Origin: Glycomyces amatae
GTDB taxonomy: Bacteria > Actinomycetota > Actinomycetes > Mycobacteriales > Micromonosporaceae
DNA length: 64,000 bases
Assembly: GCF_020991375.1 (NCBI RefSeq)
Contig: NZ_JAJLQZ010000014.1
Span: forward strand, 62,001-126,000
Reading direction: 5' to 3'
The notes under the pieces were generated by a model. It worked only from the letters and a program-made list of their open reading frames with translations, searched no databases and was not told where the DNA came from. Shown here one piece after another: positions 24,924 through 33,074 of the stretch; within the stretch, counting starts at the first letter, position 1; the number at the start of each line of letters is the position of its first letter. A program made the position numbers and the translations under genes.

Positions 24924-25910
24924 ATGAATGATCAAGATTCTGCTGCAAAAGACTCGGCTTGGATGAGATGGGGAGTCATTGTTGCCGTTTTGAGTCTGCT
25001 GGTTACGATTGTGAGCTTGTTTCTCAACCCCTCAGCGAGTCAAGACGACCAAAGTGATGACGAAGCTAAACCATTCAACGATTCTCCAAGTATGGACTTC
25101 ACTTCCAGGAGTCCAATTGAAAGTGGTGAAGCACCTACGTCAACCACGACCGAGCCTCTGGGCATTACGGATGAGCCTGAAACCGAGGGCGATCCTACGT
25201 CATCGCAGGCAACTTCAGTTGAGTTCTCAGAAGCGCCAGATGCAGGACTATACCTCGAATCATCAGACGAGCTTGACCGGGCAATCGACGATTCTGGTTA
25301 TGAATGCCCAGACTACGATGACGGCGGATGTGATTGGGTTTATAGGTACTGGGGAGACGATTTCGATGATCCATGGCCCCTCGTGCTAGATGACGCCGAG
25401 TATTTCGCTCGCCAGTGGACTGATTTGGAGAAAGACTTTACTATTGCCATTGGCCCGAACTGGATGGTTGAATGTTACGAGGAGCGTTGGGTGTGCGAGC
25501 ATGTGCAGGAAGTTCTCGGTGGTTATCTACTCTATCCTTGGGATTGGGAGAGCGAACTCGCCACACTTCGCAGCGAATGCGCATGTTTAGAGCGACTTAC
25601 GCAATACAACCAAGTCCTCGACAGCACCCTGATTAATACAATCAGTGGCGATCGTGCGCGCCTGCTGAAGGAGATCTTCCGGGCCGGTATCGAGCGCGAG
25701 TGTGGCATCGACAGGGTCGTATCGGTCAAGGATTGGTGCATCCTGGAAATCGATCGAGTCAAAGTACTCGTCGATGGACACTACCTTGAGCTGGTGGTTG
25801 TCATGCCAGTGCAATCCGACGCGGATCTCATACTCGGTGGACCCTACATGTGCACCGGTTTGAGCTGTCAGGGTCACGATGTTGGCAACAAGCGATTCCA
25901 AACGCCATGA
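24924..25910 (+). CDS. Membrane-anchored acidic protein, 3' end overlaps next gene
   Basis: From the ATG at 24924 (others at 24876 and 24903) the protein has a transmembrane helix (WGVIVAVLSLLVTIVSLFL), a Ser/Thr/Glu-rich stalk and a Trp/Tyr/Asp-rich domain (GYECPDYDDGGCDWVYRYWG). The gene is AT-rich relative to its neighbours, suggesting transfer. The last 324 bases overlap the convergent AlbA_2 gene, and that tail reads like the complement of the other gene. The true protein may once have ended near 25590 and lost its stop. Function is unknown. Confidence 0.55.
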   Translation: MNDQDSAAKDSAWMRWGVIVAVLSLLVTIVSLFLNPSASQDDQSDDEAKPFNDSPSMDFTSRSPIESGEAPTSTTTEPLGITDEPETEGDPTSSQATSVEFSEAPDAGLYLESSDELDRAIDDSGYECPDYDDGGCDWVYRYWGDDFDDPWPLVLDDAEYFARQWTDLEKDFTIAIGPNWMVECYEERWVCEHVQEVLGGYLLYPWDWESELATLRSECACLERLTQYNQVLDSTLINTISGDRARLLKEIFRAGIERECGIDRVVSVKDWCILEIDRVKVLVDGHYLELVVVMPVQSDADLILGGPYMCTGLSCQGHDVGNKRFQTP

Positions 25911-26816
25911 ATCTACGTAGCGGACGGTTTCACCATCCGCAGTTGCCTCTTCCCCGAGATCTGCAGACAGGGTGACAGCGCCATCTTGGTGAATGCTTGC
26001 CTGCCCCTCCAACTTGGCTTTTCGGCTCCTCGCTGTCCACCGGCGAAGCCCGGGGCGGAGCCTCGTGCTGTCGACGGCATGAAGCGGCTGCCAACGAGAT
26101 CGATGCATCATGGTTGCGGAAGCGACCTTCGCGGCGTTGATCATCGCCTGAACTTGCTCGCTGCTGAGGCCTGCTGGTGCCGCAATCGGGAGCCGAGGGC
26201 GCGCAATTGCAAATGCCCATGCTCGGTATCCGATGCCTGCACCACTGCGAGCCCCATCGTAAAGCTGGTCAAGCGCCTCAACCGCGCTACGCTGCTCGGC
26301 GAACCGCTGACGGTATCGTTCGGCGATTTCACGTTCGCTCATCCACACCGTGTCGGCGCCGTTCCGCAGGGGCGCGCCGAATCGCTGATGATCGCACAGG
26401 ATCATGTGGGGTCGGTCCAAGCTCGGGGGAACCACTACCATGACGGCGCGTTTCGCACTCTGGTCCAGGCAATAGACGCGGAGGCCAAGAATAGGAGGAT
26501 GGATATTGGAAGCGGCGACACTGCGTATGGTGCGGATGTCGGCCTCGGTGCAGTCGCCGACGTCGAATCGGTCCTTTGCGGCCATATTGTCTTCATTGAC
26601 GCCGTAGACGATGGTGCCGCCACCAGCGTTGGCGAAGGCGGTCACGTTCTTCGGGAATTCGGTTTTCGCAAGTCCCTTCATGGGAGGGAGTCGCTGCTTC
26701 CAGTCAAGGTCGTCCGTTTCCCGCAGCTTCGCTTCGACTGCGGCGTCCAGGAGGCCGTCGTCGACGGGGCCTCGCGGTCGGCCGAGGTGGCGGTGGAGAG
26801 CGGTGTAGTCGTCCAT
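25587..26816 (-). CDS. AlbA_2 (Schlafen-type) domain protein
   Basis: This 409-residue protein has an N-terminal AlbA_2 domain (PF04326 type): ETDDLDWKQRLPP, then EFPKNVTAFANAGGGTIVYG (about residues 33-75) and YCLDQSAKRAVMVVVPPS. Such domains bind nucleic acid and are frequent in regulators and phage-defence proteins. The C-terminal two thirds (VWMSEREIAERYRQRF and onward) show no known motif. A defence role is possible but not shown by context. It is convergent and overlapping with the gene at 24924. Confidence 0.75.
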   Translation of the reverse strand: MDDYTALHRHLGRPRGPVDDGLLDAAVEAKLRETDDLDWKQRLPPMKGLAKTEFPKNVTAFANAGGGTIVYGVNEDNMAAKDRFDVGDCTEADIRTIRSVAASNIHPPILGLRVYCLDQSAKRAVMVVVPPSLDRPHMILCDHQRFGAPLRNGADTVWMSEREIAERYRQRFAEQRSAVEALDQLYDGARSGAGIGYRAWAFAIARPRLPIAAPAGLSSEQVQAMINAAKVASATMMHRSRWQPLHAVDSTRLRPGLRRWTARSRKAKLEGQASIHQDGAVTLSADLGEEATADGETVRYVDSWRLESLVANIVTLTAQTGAHVGSTEYEIRVGLHWHDNHQLKVVSIDEYFDSIDFQDAPILDRYDPVDATLALDTGPEDLLQQARTIATDCINQGAVEDLVVLRKSL

Positions 26817-26872
26817 GCGCGACAGTCTTTCAGGTTGGAACAGCGAGCGTGGAACAGCGGCGGCAGACGAGG

Positions 26873-27673
26873 TCAGACTAGTGTGCGGGCGATCTGCGCT
26901 CGGAACGCGTTCACCTCGTCGGGCTGCATGCTCAACGTCTCGAGCAGGGCGTCGTCCTCGAGATTGGGGAGGTCGCGGAAGCCGTCGTCATAGGCGACGA
27001 TAGGAACCAGGCGCGCCACGTGGGCGCCGGTAACGGCGCCGAACAGGTACATCTGGTGGACCTCGTGGCCGTCGTCGTCGATGGTGTGGCGGTAGATGAG
27101 ATACCGCTTCGGGTCGACCTTGATTTCGACGCCGGTCTCGGGGTCGATCAGCCATTGGTCGAGCGCGGTCTCGGCAACGTGGTCAAGGGTGGCTTTGAGT
27201 TCGACGATCGGTACGGACAGGTCGCAGTCGCGGCAGTCATCGTAGGTACCAGGGCAGCCACGGCGGGCCGGATTGCGGTTGATTCGTGTCATGACTAGCA
27301 CACCCACGAGTGCGCCGATACCGAACCAGGGGGCAATCAGGTAGTAGGCCCACAGGGGCTTGTCGGGCACGAGCCCGTTGTAGGCGAGGACGCCGAGCAT
27401 GCTGGCGGCACTGGCGTAACCGAGGAGGAAGAGTCGGCACCGTTCGCCGTGACGGAGGTGGTCGCGGGCGTTGAAGGCGGGGCCGATCGTGCCGTTGCGG
27501 AACACGATGAGGGTCCCGAGGCCAGCGGCCAGGCAGAGGTAGCCGACGGCGAGGAGCGGTCCTTCGTAGTAGTCGGCCAGCAGGAATGCGCCGATAGCGA
27601 TGCTGGTGGCGGCGAGGGGGATGAGGAGGCGGGTGCGGAGGACCGTGGTGCGGGAGGGGAATCGGTGGGCCAT
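26873..27673 (-). CDS. Membrane protein with cytoplasmic domain
   Basis: This 266-residue protein has four transmembrane segments in the first 130 residues (for example LLIPLAATSIAIGAFLLADY and LIAPWFGIGALVGVLVMTRI), then a soluble domain with a Cys pair (CPGTYDDCRDCD) and beta-rich stretches (VEIKVDPKRYLIYRHTID). Its family is unknown. An inverted repeat overlaps its promoter region. Confidence 0.6.
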   Translation of the reverse strand: MAHRFPSRTTVLRTRLLIPLAATSIAIGAFLLADYYEGPLLAVGYLCLAAGLGTLIVFRNGTIGPAFNARDHLRHGERCRLFLLGYASAASMLGVLAYNGLVPDKPLWAYYLIAPWFGIGALVGVLVMTRINRNPARRGCPGTYDDCRDCDLSVPIVELKATLDHVAETALDQWLIDPETGVEIKVDPKRYLIYRHTIDDDGHEVHQMYLFGAVTGAHVARLVPIVAYDDGFRDLPNLEDDALLETLSMQPDEVNAFRAQIARTLV

Positions 27674-27986
27674 GACACATTCTGTGACACGATCACATTC
27701 CGCGTCAATACCACTTCACGGTGTCATCGATGGTGTCCGTTCGACCCATGGCATTGGCGTCACCGCTGTGGCCCTGCCCGGCGAGAGTCAGCGCGGGAGG
27801 TGGACCCCCGGTAGGCGGTGGCGGTCACGGAGCGCTCGTCGTGGTGCTTCCCGATGGGGCGGACGATGCTGGGAGGCCCGCGACTCCAGGGGCGGCATCC
27901 CCGGATTGCAGCGGGACCCCTCCCGTCAGCGGGGTGTGACGATGATGCGATGACTGGCGGCGACGAGGTTCGTAGGGGAGGGCGGC
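27674..27986. other. Divergent promoter region
   Basis: This region lies between two divergent membrane-protein genes. Apart from the inverted repeat listed separately and repeated TGACAC motifs near 27673-27700, nothing is recognised. Confidence 0.4.
27683..27697. promoter_or_regulatory. Inverted repeat upstream of membrane gene
   Basis: TGTGA-N5-TCACA lies 10 bases upstream of the start at 27673. It resembles a CRP-type half-site pair but has one base less spacing, so the binding protein is uncertain. Confidence 0.35.
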
Positions 27987-28445
27987 ATGGACGGCTTGCA
28001 TACGGAGTTTCCAGAGCCGAGCCCCTTACGGCGTCCCCTGCTGATCGCGGTGAACGTCGTCCTCGCGGTGCTGGCGTTCGCCTCCTGCGCCGGGGGCATC
28101 GTGGTCGGTTATCGCAATGACACCGAGGGACGGTACTACGAGGCGACCGTGGTCGATGCTTGGAGCGAAACGAACTGCGGGTGGACGGGAACGGGAAATG
28201 ACTCGCATTACCAGTGCACGACCACGCACCGGGCGACAGCAAACTATGTGGACGACGATGGAGAGCCGCACACGGTGACGCTCAGCGGCGCATACGCGGT
28301 GGGTGCCACGCTCCCGTACTTCGCCGGGCCGTTCGGCAGCAGCGAGTCACGCCTGTGGGCGAGCGGTTTCTGGGTGCTGCTCGGTCTCGCCGGGTGTGCC
28401 GCCGGGGTGCGCCTCATCGTCTACATCGTTGACGAATGGCTTTGA
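27987..28445 (+). CDS. Two-helix membrane protein (DUF3592-like layout)
   Basis: This 152-residue protein has a transmembrane helix, about 75 extracytoplasmic residues containing two Cys (TNCGWTGTGNDSHYQCTTTH) and a second helix (LWASGFWVLLGLAGCAAGVR). The layout matches DUF3592-type proteins, although the sequence match is weak. Function is unknown. Confidence 0.6.
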   Translation: MDGLHTEFPEPSPLRRPLLIAVNVVLAVLAFASCAGGIVVGYRNDTEGRYYEATVVDAWSETNCGWTGTGNDSHYQCTTTHRATANYVDDDGEPHTVTLSGAYAVGATLPYFAGPFGSSESRLWASGFWVLLGLAGCAAGVRLIVYIVDEWL

Positions 28446-28618
28446 CCTGCACCGTCGGCGCGCGATGACGACATGGGGCCTGGTGACCGCAGTCCGAGTG
28501 CTGGGAGCCACGGCGATGGCGCAGTCGGCGCGGCACGTGTGCCAGCCGGCTGCGCACTGCCGATACGCAGCGCCAGTGACCCTGTTGCCCGGCTCGATCC
28601 TTCCCTATGCTCGAGCCC

Positions 28619-29428
28619 ATGCGATTGCTGATCATCGGCGCCAGCGGCTATCTGGGCCGTGAACTGTTGAACATGGCTCGAGAATGCGGTCACGTGGTCG
28701 TCGGCACCTCGTATTCGACCAGCGCGAACGGACTGATGCACCTTGACGTCCGCGACCGGCGCGCGTTCGCGCAGATCGACGCCGACTTCATGCCCGATGC
28801 GGTCATCAATGCCGCATACCGGCAGGACGACTGGGCGACGACGGCGCTCGCACCGATCGGGATCGCCGCCGAGTGCGCTGCGAGCAGTTGCCGCTTCATC
28901 CAGGTCTCCTCTGACGCGGTCTTCTCCGGTGGCGGCCGCGATGCTTATGACGAGACGTGTCCGCCGGCGCCGGCGACACCGTACGGGGCGGCGAAGGCCG
29001 CCGCTGAGGCCGGGATCGCCGAGGTGCATCCGGCGGCCGCGATTGTGCGGACGTCATGGATTGTCGGTGACGGCCGCTCCCCGTTCGAGCAGTTCGTGGG
29101 CACGCTCGCACGTGGTGAAGGCGAAGGCGTCCTGTTTACCGATGACGTCCGCTGCCCGGTGCACGTGACCGACCTGGCATGTGCGCTGTTGGAGCTGTGC
29201 GAACTGGACTGTGCCGGGGTGCTGCATGTGGCCGGGGCCGACGTGATGTCCCGCTACGACCTGGGGTGCCTGCTTGCGAAACGGGACGGACTCGATGCGC
29301 ACGATCTGCCCCAGGGCACGAGAGGACATGAGGGGGCGACGGTGCGGCTTGACTCGGCGAAAGCACGCGGCATGCTGTCGACGCAGTTGCGCGGCGCCCA
29401 GGCGTTCGCTACCGCCAGTGTGCGGTGA
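28619..29428 (+). CDS. NAD(P)-dependent RmlD-like reductase/epimerase
   Basis: This 269-residue extended short-chain dehydrogenase starts at the ATG at 28619. It has the nucleotide site LLIIGASGYLGRELL, then DVRDRRAF, NAAYRQDDW, the SSDAVFSGGG strand and the catalytic YGAAK. This is closest in layout to dTDP-4-dehydrorhamnose reductase (RmlD), which makes dTDP-rhamnose; other sugar epimerases share the fold. No other rhamnose genes lie nearby, so the substrate is unknown. Confidence 0.8.
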   Translation: MRLLIIGASGYLGRELLNMARECGHVVVGTSYSTSANGLMHLDVRDRRAFAQIDADFMPDAVINAAYRQDDWATTALAPIGIAAECAASSCRFIQVSSDAVFSGGGRDAYDETCPPAPATPYGAAKAAAEAGIAEVHPAAAIVRTSWIVGDGRSPFEQFVGTLARGEGEGVLFTDDVRCPVHVTDLACALLELCELDCAGVLHVAGADVMSRYDLGCLLAKRDGLDAHDLPQGTRGHEGATVRLDSAKARGMLSTQLRGAQAFATASVR

Positions 29429-29470
29429 ACCTGCGTTCCGCGGGCATATCGGCCTTCCTTGTCAACCGCG

Positions 29471-29911
29471 TCATTGCAGGTCCGGCCGACCGGTCAATTT
29501 CCGGAGATGGTCGACCGCTGCTTCCGGTGTGGACCCCATGCCTGTCTTGCCTTTGTGGCGGGCTGCGAACGCGGCGGCTTCCCTGGGCGGTGAGTATTCG
29601 CTGAAAGGCTCGAAGTCGAAGTGCTCCAGGAGCACGGCGGCCCACTCGCCGCGGTGTGATCCTTCGGCATGGAGGGTGCCGAACACCGTCGCCCATTCCT
29701 GGGCGGTGAGCACGATGACGCCCTTGACGTGATCCGGTGGATCGGCGGGACGAGTGCCGAACACTGCCGCCCGGGGCGAGTGGTCGGGCTCCTCGTCCTC
29801 CTTGATGACGTAGCTTCCGCCCACGTCACGGCGGAGCCGGGCAAGAATCTCGTCGCGCCGGTCGTGCATCCAGACCGGGGTCGCCTTCGGCCAGTAGGCG
29901 GCCGAGGGCAT
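29471..29911 (-). CDS. Hypothetical protein
   Basis: This 146-residue protein starts at the ATG at 29911. It contains AAYWPKATPVWMHDRRDEIL, VKGVIVLTAQEWATVFGTLH and a Phe-rich FDFEPFSEYSPPREAAAFAA. The frame remains open upstream to 30265, but that part is Arg/Asp/Gln-rich and may not be coding. No family is recognised. Confidence 0.55.
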   Translation of the reverse strand: MPSAAYWPKATPVWMHDRRDEILARLRRDVGGSYVIKEDEEPDHSPRAAVFGTRPADPPDHVKGVIVLTAQEWATVFGTLHAEGSHRGEWAAVLLEHFDFEPFSEYSPPREAAAFAARHKGKTGMGSTPEAAVDHLRKLTGRPDLQ

Positions 29912-30291
29912 GTAGACCACACGGGGCTTGACATCCCAGCCGCAGTCGAACGTATGGCTGCGGCCGCGCCGCGGGAGGTCGCCGCGGTCGCCTGGTGCGG
30001 CCGTGAAGCTCTGGCTGCCCGGATCCCCGCGGGCGTGTATGCGCCGGCGGCCGTCTATCTCGAGCAGGCGCTGCGCGGCTGAGGTCGGGAGTCGGTCGCA
30101 CCCGATCGCGAACAGCGCATTCGTCGCAAGAGTGACCTGGTGCTCATCGGCATCATCGCGCTGCTGCTGCTCCGCTTGCGCACTGTCGTCGCGATCACGA
30201 CGTTGATCCAGCGGTGCGGTCTCAATCGCGAGCAGGTTACGCTCACGATAAATGAACACGTTCAAAAATATTGACGCGCCTCGGAGTTCAT

Positions 30292-30451
30292 ATGCCCCTT
30301 GCCCGCTCCATCCTGCACCCCGCCCACATTGCCGCCATCAGCGTCATCGCCGTCATCGCTCTCGCCTGCGGCGGTTGGGGCGGACCTGCACCACACGAAG
30401 ACGTCCCTCCCGAACCGGTGCCCATCGACACGGTCCTCGGCGTCTGGGAAG
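30292..30451 (+). pseudogene. 5' part of lipoprotein gene split by Tn3 transposon
   Basis: The ATG at 30292 begins a lipoprotein-type signal (AHIAAISVIAVIALACGG, Cys after ALA) followed by EPVPIDTVLGVWE. The frame enters the transposon end within GGAAG. Its continuation is at 36241: removing the element and one target copy gives an in-frame VWEDAKGHTIEF join. Confidence 0.75.
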
Positions 30452-30487
30452 GGGGTTGAGGAATATCGGAACAGGATCCTCCGTCGG
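30451..30487 (+). repeat. Left terminal inverted repeat of Tn3 element
   Basis: 37 bases starting GGGGGTTGAGGAATATCGG are the exact reverse complement of 36200-36236. The outermost G may belong to the target duplication. Confidence 0.92.
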
Positions 30488-30574
30488 CCGCAAGCGAGTG
30501 CCCTTGGCGCCGGGCCAGACTTCCTCCCCTGCTTCGCACCCGGCGCTGACGTGGCGGCGGCCTAATGTGGGTCG

Positions 30575-31048
30575 ATGCAGCTATCGAGTGACTGGGTCTC
30601 CGCGGCGATCGCCCTTGGCTCCCTTGCGGTGGCGATCATTGCCGTGGTGTTCAGTGTGAAGTCCGCCGGTTCCGCACAGGCGTCAGCGAACGCTTCCGAG
30701 GCGAGCGCACTAGTGGCGAAACAGCAACTCGCCCACGAGCTTGCACGCGACGGGATCGTCGACTTCGGGCCGTGGAGGGCCGAGGCCACCATCCAGAGCG
30801 ACCGGCACTGGCGCTTCATCAACACCGGCGAGCAGCCGATGTGTGATCTCACCGTCGACGCCTACGACTCGGACTGGGACGTGACGGAGGGCGAGGAGGT
30901 CAAGCCCGGGTGGAACGCCATTGTGGCCTCCCCGGTGGACCGCGAATACGCCTTCCCTCAACAGGTGGAGGTTAGCTGGCGCGAGGGCTCTGCTGGAGCA
31001 CCGAGGAGAACCACCCTGGTACGGCTGCACCATCCTCAGCGGCGGTGA
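30575..31048 (+). CDS. Transposon cargo: membrane-anchored hypothetical protein
   Basis: This 157-residue protein has an N-terminal transmembrane helix (WVSAAIALGSLAVAIIAVVF), a short Ala-rich coiled segment and a beta-rich domain (WRFINTGEQPMCDLTVDAYD). It lies just inside the left end, convergent with the resolvase, with one base between their stops. Function is unknown; its place in the transposon suggests an accessory trait. Confidence 0.6.
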   Translation: MQLSSDWVSAAIALGSLAVAIIAVVFSVKSAGSAQASANASEASALVAKQQLAHELARDGIVDFGPWRAEATIQSDRHWRFINTGEQPMCDLTVDAYDSDWDVTEGEEVKPGWNAIVASPVDREYAFPQQVEVSWREGSAGAPRRTTLVRLHHPQRR

Positions 31049-31049
31049 C

Positions 31050-31706
31050 TCAGCCACGGTCGCCCGTTTCGATGGCGCGGGGACCGGCGTCGCGCAGCTC
31101 TTTGAGGTCGGGGATGTGGTTGTAGAGCGTTCCGGCGCTGACGCCGAGCAGGCGGGCGATGGACTTGATGGAGTGCTCGGGGTTGGGCAGCAGGTCGCGT
31201 GCCTGGGCCAGGAGCTGGGCGTCGACCACGGTCGGGCGGCCGCCGGTGCGGCCCTGGACCTTGGCGGCGGCCAGGCCCTCGCGGGTGCCTTCGACGATGA
31301 GTTCGCGGATGAACTCGGCGAGCGAGGCGAAGATGTGGAAGACCAGGCGCCCGCCGGGGGTGGTGGTGTCGATCGACTCCTTGATGGAGGTGAAGCCGAT
31401 CTGGCGCTGCTTGAGGTCGTCGACGAGGACAACGAGGTCTTGGAGCGAGCGGCCGAGCCGGTCGAGCCGGGTTACCATCAGCAGGTCCCCGGCCTGCCCG
31501 AAGTCGAAGGCCTCGGCCAGTCCGGGGCGGTCGGCGTTCTTCCCGGAGAGCTTGTCGGTGAAGATCCGGCGGCACCCGCGGCGGCGCAGCTCCTCAATCT
31601 GGGAGTCGAGCCGTTGTTCGCGCGTTGACACGCGCGCGTAGCCGTAAACGATGCCAGCGGCGGGAACGGGGAGGACGAGGTCTGCGGGCGCGGGGGTCTC
31701 GATCAC
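31050..31706 (-). CDS. tnpR: Serine resolvase of the Tn3 element
   Basis: This 218-residue resolvase has the catalytic Ser in YGYARVSTREQRLDSQIEEL, then DRPGLAEAF, the MVTRLDRLGRSLQDLVVLVD motif and GGRLVFHIFASLAEFIRELI. A C-terminal helix-turn-helix follows (SIKSIARLLGVSAGTLYNHI). It resolves cointegrates at res. The GTG at 31706 is preferred over 31715 because the same GTG, but not the earlier one, is conserved in the HNH gene at 8532, which shares this 5' end (VIExPAPxxLVLPVP). Confidence 0.9.
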   Translation of the reverse strand: MIETPAPADLVLPVPAAGIVYGYARVSTREQRLDSQIEELRRRGCRRIFTDKLSGKNADRPGLAEAFDFGQAGDLLMVTRLDRLGRSLQDLVVLVDDLKQRQIGFTSIKESIDTTTPGGRLVFHIFASLAEFIRELIVEGTREGLAAAKVQGRTGGRPTVVDAQLLAQARDLLPNPEHSIKSIARLLGVSAGTLYNHIPDLKELRDAGPRAIETGDRG

Positions 31707-31719
31707 CCTCGCCACCCTA

Positions 31720-31870
31720 CGCGACGGTCAACAAAGGGCAGGTCCGAGGTTCTTGAACCGCAACGGGACCCGCAGGTTTTTGAACGAGTTTTTGACCGCG
31801 AACCGGCCCCGGATCGCCGCGGCTGCCGCTCGCGGCCGCGGCGGTCAGGAATCGTTCGTTTCTTGACGAG
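31720..31870. other. Candidate res site
   Basis: This AT-richer stretch directly upstream of the resolvase contains repeated half-sites of the form GGTTCTTGAACC, GGTTTTTGAACG and AGTTTTTGACCG, plus CGTTTCTTGACG. Position and repeat structure fit a resolvase target with subsites. Exact borders are not determined. Confidence 0.55.
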
Positions 31871-31878
31871 GAGCGCAA

Positions 31879-32493
31879 TCAGCGGCGCGCTTCGCGTTCC
31901 AAGTCTTTGGCGAGTTCTCGGAGCGTCGTGGTGATGTCTGTGAAGCGGCTTCCGACTTTGAGCCAGGAGCCAGCGGTGGGCATTCGTTCTTGGCCGGTCA
32001 CTTCGCGGAAGCGCTTCTTGCTCTGGGGACTCTCGTGGGCAGCGAAGTTGCGGACGGCCGCGAACCGGTCGATTTGCCCCTGGTAGACCGACGTCCCTTC
32101 CTTCTCGCGTTTGAGGGTGCGGGGCAGCCAGTGGTCGTTCGGCAGGAACTTCTTGGTCTTGTCTACCAACCCGCCGAAGCCCTTGAAGTCGAAGAACCCG
32201 CCGCCGGTGATTAGGTATTCACAGACGGGCTTGTTGAGGTTCACGGGGAACTCGATGCCGATCTTGACACTGATCGCCTTCGAGTCGTGATTGATCGCCG
32301 CAGTCAAGCAGGTGAGCATGAACCGCTCAAACGCAACCCAGGCCTTGAGGATCGCCGCGTCGTAGACGTAGGACATGTGCTGCTTATGGGTTCGCAGGTC
32401 ACTGGCCGCAGCGGCGTCGACGAACGCCTCTGCGTCATCGAGGTCCTTGTTGAGCTTCTCGACGTGCTTGCCGAGCTGAACTTTGTTCGCCAT
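31879..32493 (-). CDS. HEPN-domain protein (transposon cargo)
   Basis: This 204-residue mostly helical protein has a HEPN ribonuclease motif, RFAAVRNFAAHES (RNxxxH at about residue 150), and an upstream helix typical of MAE_28990/RiboL-PSP-type HEPN proteins (ILKAWVAFERFMLTCLTAAI). HEPN RNases act in toxin-antitoxin, abortive-infection and CRISPR systems. No MNT nucleotidyltransferase partner is adjacent; the next gene upstream encodes 51 residues. Carriage on a Tn3 element suggests a selfish or defence function. ATG 32493 or GTG 32514 could be the start. Confidence 0.7.
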   Translation of the reverse strand: MANKVQLGKHVEKLNKDLDDAEAFVDAAAASDLRTHKQHMSYVYDAAILKAWVAFERFMLTCLTAAINHDSKAISVKIGIEFPVNLNKPVCEYLITGGGFFDFKGFGGLVDKTKKFLPNDHWLPRTLKREKEGTSVYQGQIDRFAAVRNFAAHESPQSKKRFREVTGQERMPTAGSWLKVGSRFTDITTTLRELAKDLEREARR

Positions 32494-32576
32494 GAGATCA
32501 GCGTATGAGAGCACGAGGAAGTTGGTTGTGATCTTGGCGGGATGTTCAGCGCGCGGTCCAGGAATGCAAGCAAGGG

Positions 32577-32616
32577 CTGTGGGCCCCGGTGTCGTAATGG
32601 AACCGGGTGCCCACAG
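32577..32616 (-). terminator. Hairpin after the 51-codon gene
   Basis: CTGTGGGC-CCCGGT pairs with ACCGGG-t-GCCCACAG, 14 pairs with one bulge, starting 10 bases past the small gene's stop and 84 bases before the HEPN start. Confidence 0.6.
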
Positions 32617-32625
32617 TTCCGCCGC

Positions 32626-32781
32626 CTACCCGAGAAGGCGATCCCACACGGCCGCGGCCGCCTCAGCAACCTTGACGAGGCCTGCCATGAACACCATCGC
32701 CGAGCTGACTCGCTTCGCCTTTGCGACGAAACCCGTCACAGATCGATGACGGTCGCTCCTCAAGCCGTTAAGCTTGATCAT
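32626..32781 (-). CDS. 51-residue small protein, transposon cargo
   Basis: The ATG at 32781 is preceded by CGGAGA about eight bases upstream. The product is basic at the start (KLNGLRSDRHR) and ends in an amphipathic Ala-rich helix (MVFMAGLVKVAEAAAAVWDR). It is followed by a hairpin and then the HEPN gene. It could be an antitoxin, a toxic membrane peptide or a leader. No family is recognised. Confidence 0.55.
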   Translation of the reverse strand: MIKLNGLRSDRHRSVTGFVAKAKRVSSAMVFMAGLVKVAEAAAAVWDRLLG

Positions 32782-32870
32782 TAGTTTCTCCGTTCTTGTG
32801 GTTGCAGGAATAGAGATCTGTCCGGTTCGTTTCCTAGGCGCCCGGACGGATCACATGACGTGGAGTAACG

Positions 32871-32908
32871 CGATGAGGACGAGACCCGTACGGGTCTCGT
32901 CCTCATCG
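32871..32908. terminator. Perfect 38-bp palindrome
   Basis: CGATGAGGACGAGACCCGT and its exact complement meet with no spacer between tnpA and the 51-codon gene. The position downstream of the tnpA stop fits a bidirectional terminator; a protein-binding role is also possible. T-rich sequence follows on the plus side. Confidence 0.6.
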
Positions 32909-33074
32909 TTTCGTCTTTGTCATGCGCAGCTCTGCTTGACTGCTGCGACCACGATACCCCCTCAAATCGAGGCTGTCGAGTCAGCGCTGTCCGATGTGTC
33001 TGTGACGACTCCGCAATCGCATTCCTCACGTACCGTTGTGGTTTGAGTAGTCCTCTGTTGCGTGTGGATACGAT

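Noticed and set aside
29950..30270. Plus-strand peptides reading coherently (for example a Leu-rich helix near 30130) before the transposon
   Set aside because: They are interrupted by TGA, have no start, and compete with an equally open minus frame; coding is not supported.
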